The notes under the pieces: model-generated
Databases searched by the model: none
Told to the model about the DNA's origin: nothing
What the model saw: only the letters and a program-made list of their open reading frames with translations
Program-made: the position numbers and the translations under genes
Shown here: positions 51,583 to 60,785 of the stretch, one piece after another
Position numbering within the stretch: position 1 is the first letter of the stretch
How the letters are laid out: every line of letters starts with the position of its first letter
Source of the DNA: an uncultured Paracoccaceae bacterium
GTDB taxonomy: Bacteria > Pseudomonadota > Alphaproteobacteria > Rhodobacterales > Rhodobacteraceae
Assembly: GCA_947500775.1 (NCBI GenBank)
Contig: CANMTD010000001.1
Coordinates: forward strand, 186,001 to 250,000
DNA length: 64,000 nt
Direction of reading: 5' to 3'

Positions 51583-52208
51583 TCCTGCCCGTCGATCCGG
51601 TCACCCTGATGGCCTTCATCCCCGCCGCATTGGCGCTGAACCTGACGCCGGGGGCGGATATGATGTTCTGTCTGGGGCAGGGGCTGCGTGGCGGGCCGCG
51701 CGCGGCGCTGGCGGCGGATGCGGGGATCGCGCTGGGCGCCTTGGTGCATGTCCTGCTGGCCGGGCTGGGGCTGGGCGCGCTGGTGGCGACGCTGCCGTGG
51801 CTGTTCGATCTGATCCGCTGGGTCGGTGTGGCCTATCTGTTGTGGCTGGCTTACGGCGCCTTGCGCGGCGGGGCGGTGGCGGCGGATGCGGTGCAGGTGG
51901 CCCCGCGCCGGGCGTTCCGCGACGCGCTGCTGGTCAATCTGACCAACCCCAAGGTCATCCTGTTCGTTCTGGCCTTTGTCCCGCAGTTCGTGGACCCGGA
52001 CCGTGGCAACCTGTTGGCCCAATTCATGATATTCGGCGCGGTGCTGTCGACCGGCGGGTTGCTGGTGAACGGCATGGTCGGCGTGTTCGCCGGCAGTCTG
52101 GGTCGCCGCCTGACCGGATCGCCGGGGGTGTCGCGCGGGCTGGGTTATGTCTCGGCCGCGATCTTTTCGGCGCTGGCGGTGCGGCTGGCCCTGTTGCAAA
52201 GGAGTTGA
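51579..52208 (+). CDS. LysE-family translocator
   Basis: 209 residues with six membrane helices. The opening AALALNLTPGADMMFCLGQGLRGGPRAALAADAGIALG is the family signature, and LLVNLTNPKVILFVLAFVPQFV follows in the middle. It exports amino acids or derivatives (RhtB/LysE type); substrate unknown. The ATGA overlap with the glycosylase and a 5-base gap to moaB indicate a polycistronic unit. Confidence 0.88.
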   Translation: MILPVDPVTLMAFIPAALALNLTPGADMMFCLGQGLRGGPRAALAADAGIALGALVHVLLAGLGLGALVATLPWLFDLIRWVGVAYLLWLAYGALRGGAVAADAVQVAPRRAFRDALLVNLTNPKVILFVLAFVPQFVDPDRGNLLAQFMIFGAVLSTGGLLVNGMVGVFAGSLGRRLTGSPGVSRGLGYVSAAIFSALAVRLALLQRS

Positions 52209-52213
52209 CGGCG

Positions 52214-52756
52214 ATGTCGCGCATTGATGAAACCAAGGAATTCCTGCCGGTGCGCATCGCGGTGCTGACCGTGTCGGATACGCGGGCGATCGAGGATGAC
52301 AAATCCGGGCAGACTCTGGTCGACCGGATCGAAGGCGCGGGCCATCACCTGGCGGATCGTCAGATCATCCGCGATGAACGCGCACAGATCGCCGACCAGC
52401 TGCGCGCGTGGTGCCAGAACCCCGACATTGACGTGGTGATCAGCACCGGCGGCACCGGGCTGACCGGCCGCGACGTGACGGTCGAGGCGCATCGCGACGT
52501 TTATGAAAAAGAAATCGAGGCTTTCGGCACGGTCTTTACCATCGTGTCGATGAAAAAGATCGGCACCTCGGCGGTGCAGTCGCGGGCCACAGGCGGGGTG
52601 GCGAACGGGACCTATCTGTTTGCCCTGCCGGGCAGCCCGGGCGCCTGCAAGGATGCCTGGGACGAGATATTGCAACCGCAGTTGGATTACCGCCACCGGC
52701 CCTGCAATTTCGTCGAGATATTGCCACGTCTGGACGAACATCTGCGCCGAAAATGA
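52214..52756 (+). CDS. moaB: Molybdenum cofactor biosynthesis protein MoaB
   Basis: 180 residues. Core motifs: IAVLTVSDTRAIEDDKSGQTL, VVISTGGTGLTGRDVTVEA, KIGTSAVQSRATGGVANGTYLFALPGSPGA. It is an MPT adenylyltransferase-like protein. The start is ATG 52214 with AAAGGAG ending 8 bases upstream. It overlaps the Nudix gene by 4 bases. Confidence 0.92.
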   Translation: MSRIDETKEFLPVRIAVLTVSDTRAIEDDKSGQTLVDRIEGAGHHLADRQIIRDERAQIADQLRAWCQNPDIDVVISTGGTGLTGRDVTVEAHRDVYEKEIEAFGTVFTIVSMKKIGTSAVQSRATGGVANGTYLFALPGSPGACKDAWDEILQPQLDYRHRPCNFVEILPRLDEHLRRK

Positions 52757-53199
52757 ACGCAGGGGGCTTTCACCCGCTGGGCGCCTTGCCCGCCGATCCC
52801 GCTTGGCAGGCCGCGCTGGTCTTTGCCACCGACGTAGATGGGCGCATTCTGTTGCAGCTGCGCGATGATTTCCCATCGGTTGCCGCGCCTGGGCAATGGT
52901 GCCTGTTCGGCGGTCAGGTCGAAGATGGCGAGACCCTGTTGCAGGCGGCCCGGCGCGAATTTGCCGAGGAAACCGACATTTTGCTGATGGCGGCGGAACT
53001 GTCGCCCTTGGCGGCGGTAAGCGGCACGCGCACGGGCGGCATCCTATATGCCTTCCGCTGCACACGCCCGATCACGCCGGGTCAGGTACGTCTGGGCGAA
53101 GGGGCGGGATATGCCTTTCTGACACCTGCACAGATCGGGGCCTATCCGCTGGTCGCCTCGACCGCGGCAATTCTGGATTTCGTGGCGGCCCAAACCTGA
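52753..53199 (+). CDS. Nudix hydrolase
   Basis: 148 residues. The Nudix box reads GGQVEDGETLLQAARREFAE followed by ETDI; the catalytic REFAEE core is intact, while the usual Gly after it is replaced. It hydrolyses a nucleoside-diphosphate-linked substrate that cannot be named. It is translationally coupled to moaB (ATGA) and is last in the glycosylase-LysE-moaB-Nudix run. Confidence 0.85.
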   Translation: MNAGGFHPLGALPADPAWQAALVFATDVDGRILLQLRDDFPSVAAPGQWCLFGGQVEDGETLLQAARREFAEETDILLMAAELSPLAAVSGTRTGGILYAFRCTRPITPGQVRLGEGAGYAFLTPAQIGAYPLVASTAAILDFVAAQT

Positions 53200-53253
53200 C
53201 GACACAAAAAATTGCGACGGAAAAAGGTCGCAGTGCCCGTATAAGGGTAACGC

Positions 53254-53282
53254 TTGGACCTGCGCCGTTGCGGCGCTATCTT
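53254..53282 (+). promoter_or_regulatory. Promoter of the RND efflux operon with spacer palindrome
   Basis: TTGGAC (53254-53259) and TATCTT (53277-53282) are 17 bases apart. The spacer is nearly filled by GCGCCG-ttg-CGGCGC (53262-53276), a perfect inverted repeat placed where a repressor would block RNA polymerase. No regulator gene is adjacent. Confidence 0.5.
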
Positions 53283-53329
53283 TCAAGTAACTGACATTGT
53301 TGTTTTCCCCTTGGGGAAGGATCCGCCGA

Positions 53330-54790
53330 ATGCGATTTTTGCGCCGTAGTCTTGTGGGGCTGTTTCTGCTGGCCGTTACGGTCGGCCTGGTCACCTATGC
53401 GGGCCAGTCTTTTTATGCGGCTCTTCAGACCCGGCTGGCCCAGCAGGATCGCCCGCGCCCGGCGCGCGAACGGGTGTTTGCCGCCAATGTGGTGACGGTC
53501 AGCCCACAACAGATCGTGCCAGTGATGACCGCCTTTGGCGAGGTCCGCAGCCGCCGCACGCTGGCGGTGCGGGCCAAGGCAGGCGGCACGGTGATCGAAC
53601 TGGCCGACAGTTTTGTCGAGGGTGGGCAGGTCACCGCCGGGCAGCGGTTGCTGCAGGTCGACCCGTCGGACGCGCAATCGGCGCTGGATGTGGCCCGCGC
53701 CGATCTGGACGAGGCCGAGGCCGAATTGCGCGATGCGGGCCGGGGGCTGGAACTGGCCGAGGATGAATTGAACGCGGCGCAGGATCAGGCCAGCCTGCAG
53801 TCGCGCGCCCTGACCCGCCAGCAGAACCTGCGCGAACGCGGTGTCGGTACCGATGCGGCGGTCGAGGCGGCGGAACTGTCCGAGGCGGCGGCCAAACAGG
53901 CGGTCCTGTCGCGGCGTCAGGCGGTGGCCAGCGCCCACACCCGTGTGGATCAGGCCCAGACCCGGCTGTCGCGCACCCGTATCGCCCTGGCCGAGGCCGA
54001 ACGCGATCTGGCCGATACAGCCCTTTATGCGGCGTTTTCGGGCACGCTGGGCAGCGTCAGCCTGGTGCAGGGCGGGCTGGTCGCCAACAACGAACAGGTG
54101 GCCGAACTGATCGACCCGGCCGATCTGGAGGCGTCGTTTCGCGTCTCGACCGCGCAATATGCCCGCCTGCTGGACGATGCGGGCGCGCTGCGCCGGTCCG
54201 AGGTTCAGGTGACGCTGGATGTCTTTGGAACCGATCTGATCGCAAAGGGCCGGATCATCCGCGAAAGCGCGGCCGTGGGCGAAGGGCAGACCGGGCGGCT
54301 GCTGTTTGCGCGGCTGGAGGCGGCAAAGGGGTTTCGCCCCGGCGATTTCGTGACCATCGAGGTACAAGAGGCCGCATTGGACAATGTCACGCTGCTGCCC
54401 GCCTCGGCGGTCGATGCGGCGGGTACGGTTCTGGTGGTGGGCGATGACGACCGGCTGGAACTGGCGCAGGTTCAGGTGCTGCGCCGTCAGGGCGATGACG
54501 TCATCCTGCGCGCGCCCGATCTGTCCGGGCGCGAGGTGGTGACCGGGCGTACACCGCTGTTGGGCGCGGGGATCAAGATCCGCCCGATCCGGCCCGGCGC
54601 TGCCGCCGACACCCCCGAAAAACCCGAAATGGTCGCCCTGACGCCGGAACGCCGCGCGCAGCTGATCGCTTTTGTCGAAGGCAATACGCGGATGCCACCG
54701 GACGCCAAGGAACGGGTTCTGGCGCAACTGGCGCAGGATGAGGTATCCGCGCAGACCGTGGCGCGGCTTGAAAGCCGGATGGGGGGCTAG
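53330..54790 (+). CDS. RND efflux periplasmic adaptor (membrane fusion protein)
   Basis: 486 residues. The N-terminal membrane helix SLVGLFLLAVTVGLVTYAG is an uncleaved anchor. Then comes the lipoyl half-motif TVIELADSFVEGGQVTAGQRLLQVD, a long alpha-hairpin (about 115-245), and the second lipoyl/beta-barrel part with FSGTLGSVSLVQGGLVANNEQVAELIDPADLEA. It links the permease to an outer-membrane channel. The start is ATG 53330. It ends 4 bases before the permease start. Confidence 0.9.
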   Translation: MRFLRRSLVGLFLLAVTVGLVTYAGQSFYAALQTRLAQQDRPRPARERVFAANVVTVSPQQIVPVMTAFGEVRSRRTLAVRAKAGGTVIELADSFVEGGQVTAGQRLLQVDPSDAQSALDVARADLDEAEAELRDAGRGLELAEDELNAAQDQASLQSRALTRQQNLRERGVGTDAAVEAAELSEAAAKQAVLSRRQAVASAHTRVDQAQTRLSRTRIALAEAERDLADTALYAAFSGTLGSVSLVQGGLVANNEQVAELIDPADLEASFRVSTAQYARLLDDAGALRRSEVQVTLDVFGTDLIAKGRIIRESAAVGEGQTGRLLFARLEAAKGFRPGDFVTIEVQEAALDNVTLLPASAVDAAGTVLVVGDDDRLELAQVQVLRRQGDDVILRAPDLSGREVVTGRTPLLGAGIKIRPIRPGAAADTPEKPEMVALTPERRAQLIAFVEGNTRMPPDAKERVLAQLAQDEVSAQTVARLESRMGG

Positions 54791-54794
54791 CGCG

Positions 54795-57700
54795 ATGGCC
54801 GGACGGATCAGCGGGGCTGCGGGCGGTATCCTGTCGTATTTCACCCGGCACCGCACGGCGGCGAACCTGTTGCTGGTGGTGCTGATCGCGCTGGGTCTGG
54901 CGGCGCTGCCCCGGATGCGGGCGCAGTTTTTTCCCGATGTGATCATCGACAATGTTAGCGTTTCGGTCACATGGGACGGGGCGGGGGCGGACGATGTGGA
55001 TGCCGCGATCGTGCAGGTGCTGGAACCCGGCCTGCTGGCGGTCGAAGGGGTGGCTGAAACCTCGTCCCGGTCGCGCGAAGGTAGTGCGTCGATCACGCTG
55101 GAATTCGAACCGGGCTGGGATATGGCCCGCGCCGCCGATGACGTTCAGGTCGCCGTCGACGCGGTGACCGAACTGCCCGAGGATGCCGATGAACCCGAGG
55201 TGCGGCGCGGCGCGTGGCGCGACCGCGTCACCGATGTGGTGATCACCGGGCCGGTGGGGGTCGATCAGCTGGGCCGGTTCGCCGATGAATTCGTGACGCG
55301 CCTGTTCGCCGAAGGGGTTACGCGCACCTCGATCCGTGGGTTGGCCGCGCCGGAAACCATTGTCGAGGTGCCCTCGACCGCGCTGATGCGTCACGACGTC
55401 ACCATGGCCGAGATCGCGCAGGCGATCGAGGCAGAGGCCGACACCGACCCGGCGGGCGATGTGACCGGCGCGAATGCCCGCGTGCGCACCGGTGCTGCCA
55501 AGCGCAGCGCCGATGCGATTGCCGATATCGTGCTGCGGTCGAACCCGGATGGATCGGCCCTGACCATCGGTGATGTGGCCACGGTGCGGGTCGAAGGCAT
55601 CGACCGCGAACGCGCCTATTTCGTCGGCGATAACCCGGCGATTTCGGTCCGGGTGGACCGTTCGGCCAAGGGCGACGCCATCGACATCCAGAAAAAGGTC
55701 GAAGGCGTGGCCGCCGATCTGGAACTGACCCTGCCCGGCGATGTCCGGGTCGATCTGATCCGCACCCGGGCCGAGGCGATTACCGGGCGTCTGGACATCC
55801 TGCTGGACAATGGTCTGACCGGGCTGATGCTGGTGGTCGGCCTGTTGTTCCTGTTCCTGAACGCGCGCACCGCGTTCTGGGTCGCCGCTGGCATTCCGGT
55901 GGCGATGCTGGCCACGATTGCCCTGATGTATGCCGCCGGGCTGACCATCAACATGATTTCGCTGTTTGCGCTGATCATCACGCTGGGCATCGTCGTCGAT
56001 GACGCGATCGTGGTGGGCGAACACGCCGATTTCAGATCGCGCCGCCTGGGCGAAGACCCTGTGACCGCCGCCGAAAACGCCGCCCGCCGCATGTCCGCAC
56101 CGGTGTTTTCCGCCACCATCACGACCGTCATTGCCTTTTTCGGCCTGACGGCGATCAGCGGCCGGTTCGGCAATCTGATCGCCGACATCCCCTTTACGGT
56201 GATCGCGGTGCTGATGGCCTCGCTGGTTGAATGTTTTCTGATCCTGCCCAACCACATGTCCCACGCGCTAAGCCATTCGGCCAAGGAGCATTGGTATGAT
56301 CTGCCGTCGCGGGTGGTCAACCGGGGCTTCAACTGGATGCGCCGGCATCTGTTCCGGCGGCTGATGGCCGGGGTCATCGCGGCGCGTTATCCGGTCTTGG
56401 CCTTGGCGCTGGTCATTCTGGTGTCGCAGCTGGCGCTGTTCGTGCGGGGCGATGTGCAATGGCGGTTCTTCAACGCGCCCGAGCGCAGTTCGGTGTCGGG
56501 CAATTTCGCGATGGCCGAAGGGGCGACGCGGGCCGATACGCTGGCCATGATGCGCGAAATGCGCCGCGCCACCGAAGAGGTCGCCACCGCCTATGAGGCG
56601 GAATTCGGGGTCAACCCGCTGGACTATGTCGTGACCGAGGTGGGCGGCAGCACCGGCCGGGGGCTGTCGGGCGTCGATACCAAGGACACGGACCTGCTGG
56701 GATCGATCGCGATCGAACTGATCGACGCCGATCTGCGGCCCTATTCGTCGTTCCAGTTCGTGGCGCGGCTGCAGGAAACCGTGCGCCAATTGCCGCTGGT
56801 CGAGGTCGTCAGCTTTCGCGGCTGGCGGTCGGGGCCGGGCGGCGATGCGCTGGACGTGCAGTTTTACGGCGCGGATGCCGTCACGCTGAAAGCCGCGGCC
56901 GAGGCCCTGAAAACCGCCGTGGCGCAATTCCCCGAGGTCTCGGCCGTCGAAGACACGCTGGCCTATGACAAGCAGGAACTGTTGCTGGATCTGACGCCGC
57001 AGGGTGCCGCCGTGGGCTTTACCGTGGACAGCCTCAGCCGGGTGTTGCGCAATCGCCTGAACGGGATCGAGGCCGCGACCTATCCCGACGGCCCGCGCAC
57101 CGCCACGATCCGGGTGGAACTGCCCCAGGGCGAACTGACCGCCGATTTCCTGGACCGGATCCTGTTGCGCTCGGCCAGCGGGCAATATCTGCCGCTGGCC
57201 GATCTGGTGACGGTCAAACGCAGCACCGGGTTTTCGACGGTGCAGCGCGAAAACGGGCTGCGGGTGGTGTCGGTCACCGGCGACATTTCCGAGGATGACC
57301 CGGCCCGCGCCGAAACCATCATGCGCCAGCTTGAAAACGATATCCTGCCCCGGATCGAAAGCACGCATGGCGTGGCCTGGCTGTTGTCGGGGCTGTCGCA
57401 GCAAGAGGATGAATTCCTGACCGATGCGCTGGTCGGGTTCGGCCTGTGCATGATCGGCATCTATCTGACGCTGGCCTGGGTGTTTTCCAGCTGGACCCGG
57501 CCCATCGTGGTGCTGTCGATCATCCCCTTCGGTCTGGTCGGCACGATCTATGGCCATGCGCTGTGGGAGGTGCCGCTGTCGATGTTCACGGTTGTCGGCC
57601 TGATCGGGATGAGCGGAATCATCATCAACGATTCCATCGTTCTGGTCACCACCATCGACGAATACGCCGAAACCCGTGGATTGATCCCGGCGATCATCGA

Positions 57701-58199
57701 CGGGGCGGCGGATCGGTTGCGGCCGGTTCTGCTGACCACGCTGACCACGGTTCTGGGGCTGGCGCCGCTGTTGTACGAAAGCTCGCAACAGGCGCAGTTC
57801 CTGAAACCCACGGTGATCACGCTGGTCTATGGGTTGGGCTTCGGCATGGTGCTGGTCCTGCTGGTGGTGCCTGCGCTGTTGGCGGTGCAACAGGATTTCG
57901 GGGCGCAGTTTCGGGCGCTGCGCCGGGTCTTGGCGTCAGGAGCCCGCGCACGCGGTCCGGCGATGGTGCTGGCGGTGGCCATTCTGGCGCTGATCGGGGT
58001 CTATGCGGCCACATTGGGCCATGTGATCGCAACCGGCGCGCTGCCTGCGGCGCTGACCGGGCTGCTGCCCGCGCTGTCGGGGATGTCGGCCATGGTGGCG
58101 GCGCTGGGCCTGTTTCTGGCTGGCGCGATGGTCGTGCTGGGGGGTGTTTTTGCAGGCGCTGCGCTGGCGTTTGGCCTGTGGCGGAAACCGGTGTCTTAA
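54795..58199 (+). CDS. RND-family efflux permease
   Basis: 1134 residues, against about 1040 for AcrB-type proteins. N-terminal anchor FTRHRTAANLLLVVLIALGLAALPRMRAQFFPDVI, porter domains, and the central helices with LFALIITLGIVVDDAIVVGEHA (proton-relay Asp pair). The second half mirrors this (GLIGMSGIIINDSIVLVTTIDEY). The last about 90 residues add two or three extra hydrophobic helices (LAVAILALIGVYAATLGHV, MVAALGLFLAGAMVVLGGV). It pumps hydrophobic compounds using the proton gradient. No outer-membrane factor is encoded next to it. It is convergent with the DsbD-N gene (4-base overlap). Confidence 0.93.
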   Translation: MAGRISGAAGGILSYFTRHRTAANLLLVVLIALGLAALPRMRAQFFPDVIIDNVSVSVTWDGAGADDVDAAIVQVLEPGLLAVEGVAETSSRSREGSASITLEFEPGWDMARAADDVQVAVDAVTELPEDADEPEVRRGAWRDRVTDVVITGPVGVDQLGRFADEFVTRLFAEGVTRTSIRGLAAPETIVEVPSTALMRHDVTMAEIAQAIEAEADTDPAGDVTGANARVRTGAAKRSADAIADIVLRSNPDGSALTIGDVATVRVEGIDRERAYFVGDNPAISVRVDRSAKGDAIDIQKKVEGVAADLELTLPGDVRVDLIRTRAEAITGRLDILLDNGLTGLMLVVGLLFLFLNARTAFWVAAGIPVAMLATIALMYAAGLTINMISLFALIITLGIVVDDAIVVGEHADFRSRRLGEDPVTAAENAARRMSAPVFSATITTVIAFFGLTAISGRFGNLIADIPFTVIAVLMASLVECFLILPNHMSHALSHSAKEHWYDLPSRVVNRGFNWMRRHLFRRLMAGVIAARYPVLALALVILVSQLALFVRGDVQWRFFNAPERSSVSGNFAMAEGATRADTLAMMREMRRATEEVATAYEAEFGVNPLDYVVTEVGGSTGRGLSGVDTKDTDLLGSIAIELIDADLRPYSSFQFVARLQETVRQLPLVEVVSFRGWRSGPGGDALDVQFYGADAVTLKAAAEALKTAVAQFPEVSAVEDTLAYDKQELLLDLTPQGAAVGFTVDSLSRVLRNRLNGIEAATYPDGPRTATIRVELPQGELTADFLDRILLRSASGQYLPLADLVTVKRSTGFSTVQRENGLRVVSVTGDISEDDPARAETIMRQLENDILPRIESTHGVAWLLSGLSQQEDEFLTDALVGFGLCMIGIYLTLAWVFSSWTRPIVVLSIIPFGLVGTIYGHALWEVPLSMFTVVGLIGMSGIIINDSIVLVTTIDEYAETRGLIPAIIDGAADRLRPVLLTTLTTVLGLAPLLYESSQQAQFLKPTVITLVYGLGFGMVLVLLVVPALLAVQQDFGAQFRALRRVLASGARARGPAMVLAVAILALIGVYAATLGHVIATGALPAALTGLLPALSGMSAMVAALGLFLAGAMVVLGGVFAGAALAFGLWRKPVS

Positions 58200-59011
58200 T
58201 CCCCGGTACATCCGCGAATATCGACCGCGCGCCGGTCGGACAGCAAGGTGATCCGCACGGTTGACCGGTCCAGCGAAAACGGTGCCGCATCCGCCGGAAC
58301 CATGTCCGAAACCGCCACCAGATACCGGCCCTGCCGCGACACTTGGGATTCGCTGATCCAGATCGAGGGATCGGACAGTTCGATCACCGCCACCTCATCC
58401 CCACCCAGCGCCTTGACCGGAATGCGCGCCGTCAGGCGCAGCCCGTCGGACAGGGGCTCGACGCGGCAGGTCACGGCCCCAACCCCGGCAGCCCTTGCGT
58501 TTTGCGGACGGGCGGCAAGGGCGGCCTTGATCGGCGCGCTGTCGGATTTGGCGGGTAGGTTGGCATGGATCGACAATGTGGCGGGCACGCAGATATCCTG
58601 ACAGACCCCCAGTTGAATTTCACCGTTCAGAACCAGCGGCTGACCCGCCTGTCGCGGGGACAATTCAACCGGCAGGACGACCTGATGTTTATAGCCGATG
58701 CTGCGCAGCCCGTTCTGGTGAAACACCTCGGGGCGCGGCCAATGCACGCTGACGCCGGCGATGTTTTGCGAACCGGCCCAGTTGAATTGCGGAGGAATGC
58801 CCGCCTCGCCCGGGGCGCGCCAATAGGTTTTCCACCCGTCAGCCAAAGTCAGGCGCAGCCCGGCCATATGGGTGCCGGATTTCGTGGTCCAGCCCGGCAG
58901 TACCTCGGCCCGGATCACCCCCGACACGTCATTCCCCGCCCAGCCGGGTGTCACGGGGGCGGTTGCGCAGAACAGCGCCATTGCGGCGGATTTGAAGGCA
59001 TTCCTGAACAT
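58196..59011 (-). CDS. DsbD N-terminal-domain protein (standalone)
   Basis: 271 residues. Signal peptide MFRNAFKSAAMALFCATAPVTPGWA. The mature part is a DsbD-alpha type immunoglobulin-like domain with DGWKTYWRAPGEAGIPPQFNW and the redox-pair region GVCQDICVP, plus a second beta domain with a C-terminal Cys (RGCTGD). The membrane and thioredoxin parts of full DsbD are missing. It probably receives electrons for periplasmic disulfide reduction or cytochrome maturation. ATG 59032 is an alternative start. Confidence 0.8.
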   Translation of the reverse strand: MFRNAFKSAAMALFCATAPVTPGWAGNDVSGVIRAEVLPGWTTKSGTHMAGLRLTLADGWKTYWRAPGEAGIPPQFNWAGSQNIAGVSVHWPRPEVFHQNGLRSIGYKHQVVLPVELSPRQAGQPLVLNGEIQLGVCQDICVPATLSIHANLPAKSDSAPIKAALAARPQNARAAGVGAVTCRVEPLSDGLRLTARIPVKALGGDEVAVIELSDPSIWISESQVSRQGRYLVAVSDMVPADAAPFSLDRSTVRITLLSDRRAVDIRGCTGD

Positions 59012-59134
59012 GAATGCAACATAGGCATTCATCGGGCAAAGCGAAATCACGTTTGGGCGATGATCCGCGACTGTGGCAATTGAAACGCTTGCAGGTCGGA
59101 CCCGCACACCACATTCTAGAGTCTGGAGGCACTG

Positions 59135-59707
59135 ATGGAACAGATGGATCTAAGCGGAAAACTGTTGATCGCGATGCCGGGCATGGGCGACCCGCGGTTT
59201 GAAAAAAGCGTGATCTACATGTGTGCGCACACGCCCGAAGGGGCGATGGGGCTGATCATCAACAAACCCGCGCCGGATTTGCGGCTGAAGGATCTGCTGA
59301 CCCAGCTTGGTATCAAACAGGGCGATGGCGCCCGCGATATCCGGGTGCATTTTGGCGGGCCGGTCGAACATGGCCGTGGGTTCGTGCTGCATTCGCCCGA
59401 GTATCGGTCGCGCTCTGACACCGTGCCGACGCTGGAGGTCGACGACGCCTTTGGCATGACCGCGACCCTGGATGTGCTGGAGGATATGGCCCACGGCCGT
59501 GGCCCGGCGCAATCCCTGCTGGCACTGGGCTATTCCGGCTGGGGCCCCGGTCAGTTGGAGGGCGAGATCAAGGAAAATGGCTGGCTGACCTGCAACGCCA
59601 GCCCCGAGATCGTCTTTGCCGCCAAGAACACATCGAAATGGGGACAGGCGCTGAAAACCCTGGGGGTTGATCCGCTGTCGCTGTCTGCGGCGGCCGGACG
59701 GGCCTAG
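59135..59707 (+). CDS. YqgE/AlgH-family protein
   Basis: 190 residues, family length. Signatures: [46 protein letters not shown] and [18 protein letters not shown]. YqgE/AlgH is a cytosolic protein of unclear function, linked in some species to alginate regulation. It overlaps the convergent sua5 gene by 4 bases. Confidence 0.93.
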   Translation: MEQMDLSGKLLIAMPGMGDPRFEKSVIYMCAHTPEGAMGLIINKPAPDLRLKDLLTQLGIKQGDGARDIRVHFGGPVEHGRGFVLHSPEYRSRSDTVPTLEVDDAFGMTATLDVLEDMAHGRGPAQSLLALGYSGWGPGQLEGEIKENGWLTCNASPEIVFAAKNTSKWGQALKTLGVDPLSLSAAAGRA

Positions 59708-60669
59708 GGGCGCGGGGCTGCGGCGCGGGACAGCCGATCGTTGATGGCGCGGCCCAGCCCGTGATCGGGAACGGGCGACACGGCAATGCCCTGCCCGGCG
59801 GTGGCCAGCGCATCCACGGCGCGCAGGTGATGAAACAGATTTGCCGCCGCTTCGACCAGATCGCCCGTGACCGACAGGTTCAGCGCGGCCTCTTTGGCGT
59901 CCGGGCCAAAGCCCAGCCAGACCTCATCCCCCCTTGGGTGATCCGCATTTAGCCGCAATTTCGCATCGGGGGCATAGTGGGATTTCAACTGACCGGGGGC
60001 GGTGATGGCGCCACCCGTATCGGGCAATGCCAGAGGATAGCCCAGACAGGCCTCGATCGCCTCGACCGGCAACCCGCCGGGGCGCAACAGGCGCGCGGGA
60101 TGCTCTGTCACGCCGATGATGGTGGATTCGATCCCGACCGGGCAGGGGCCGCCATCCAGCACCGCCTCGATCTGGCCCGACAGCCCGTCCAGCACATGCG
60201 CCGCCGTTGTCGGGCTGATTTTCCCCGATGGGTTGGCCGAGGGCGCCGCTACCGGCCCGTCGAATTTGCGCAGCAATTCCTGGGCCAACGGGTGTTCCGG
60301 CACCCGCACCGCGACCGTGTTCATCCCCGCCGTCACCAGCGGTGAAATGCCCGCATCGTCGCGCAGCGGCAGGACCAGCGTCAGCGGGCCGGGCCAAAAG
60401 GTCTGTGCCAGCCGCATCGCCTGATCGGGGAAAATGGCAATGCGTTCCGCTGCCGCCAGATCGGCCACATGAACGATCAATGGATTGAACTGGGGCCGCC
60501 CCTTGGCCTGAAACACGCGGGCGACCGCGGTGTCGTCGCGGGCGTCCGCACCAAGGCCGTAAACCGTCTCTGTTGGGAAAGCGACCAAAGCATGACTTGA
60601 CAACAGTATTGCCGCCCGCGCAATACCGTCAAAATCTGAGATAAGTGTATTGGTTTTTATTGGTTTCAT
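59704..60669 (-). CDS. sua5: L-threonylcarbamoyladenylate synthase (Sua5/TsaC2 type)
   Basis: 321 residues. YrdC domain: [53 protein letters not shown] and GIESTIIGV. It is followed by the C-terminal Sua5 domain ([20 protein letters not shown] onward). It makes the TC-AMP intermediate for t6A37 of ANN-decoding tRNAs. It is divergent from the acyl-CoA dehydrogenase gene. Confidence 0.95.
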   Translation of the reverse strand: MKPIKTNTLISDFDGIARAAILLSSHALVAFPTETVYGLGADARDDTAVARVFQAKGRPQFNPLIVHVADLAAAERIAIFPDQAMRLAQTFWPGPLTLVLPLRDDAGISPLVTAGMNTVAVRVPEHPLAQELLRKFDGPVAAPSANPSGKISPTTAAHVLDGLSGQIEAVLDGGPCPVGIESTIIGVTEHPARLLRPGGLPVEAIEACLGYPLALPDTGGAITAPGQLKSHYAPDAKLRLNADHPRGDEVWLGFGPDAKEAALNLSVTGDLVEAAANLFHHLRAVDALATAGQGIAVSPVPDHGLGRAINDRLSRAAAPRP

Positions 60670-60785
60670 TCCGTGACGCTGCGTTTGACTTGATGGCGGG
60701 CGCCCCTGCAGTACGCTTGGGACATCACGTTGGTGACATACTTTCGCGCCGAAATATTCTCAAGGCGCAACTAAGGGGGACAGAC

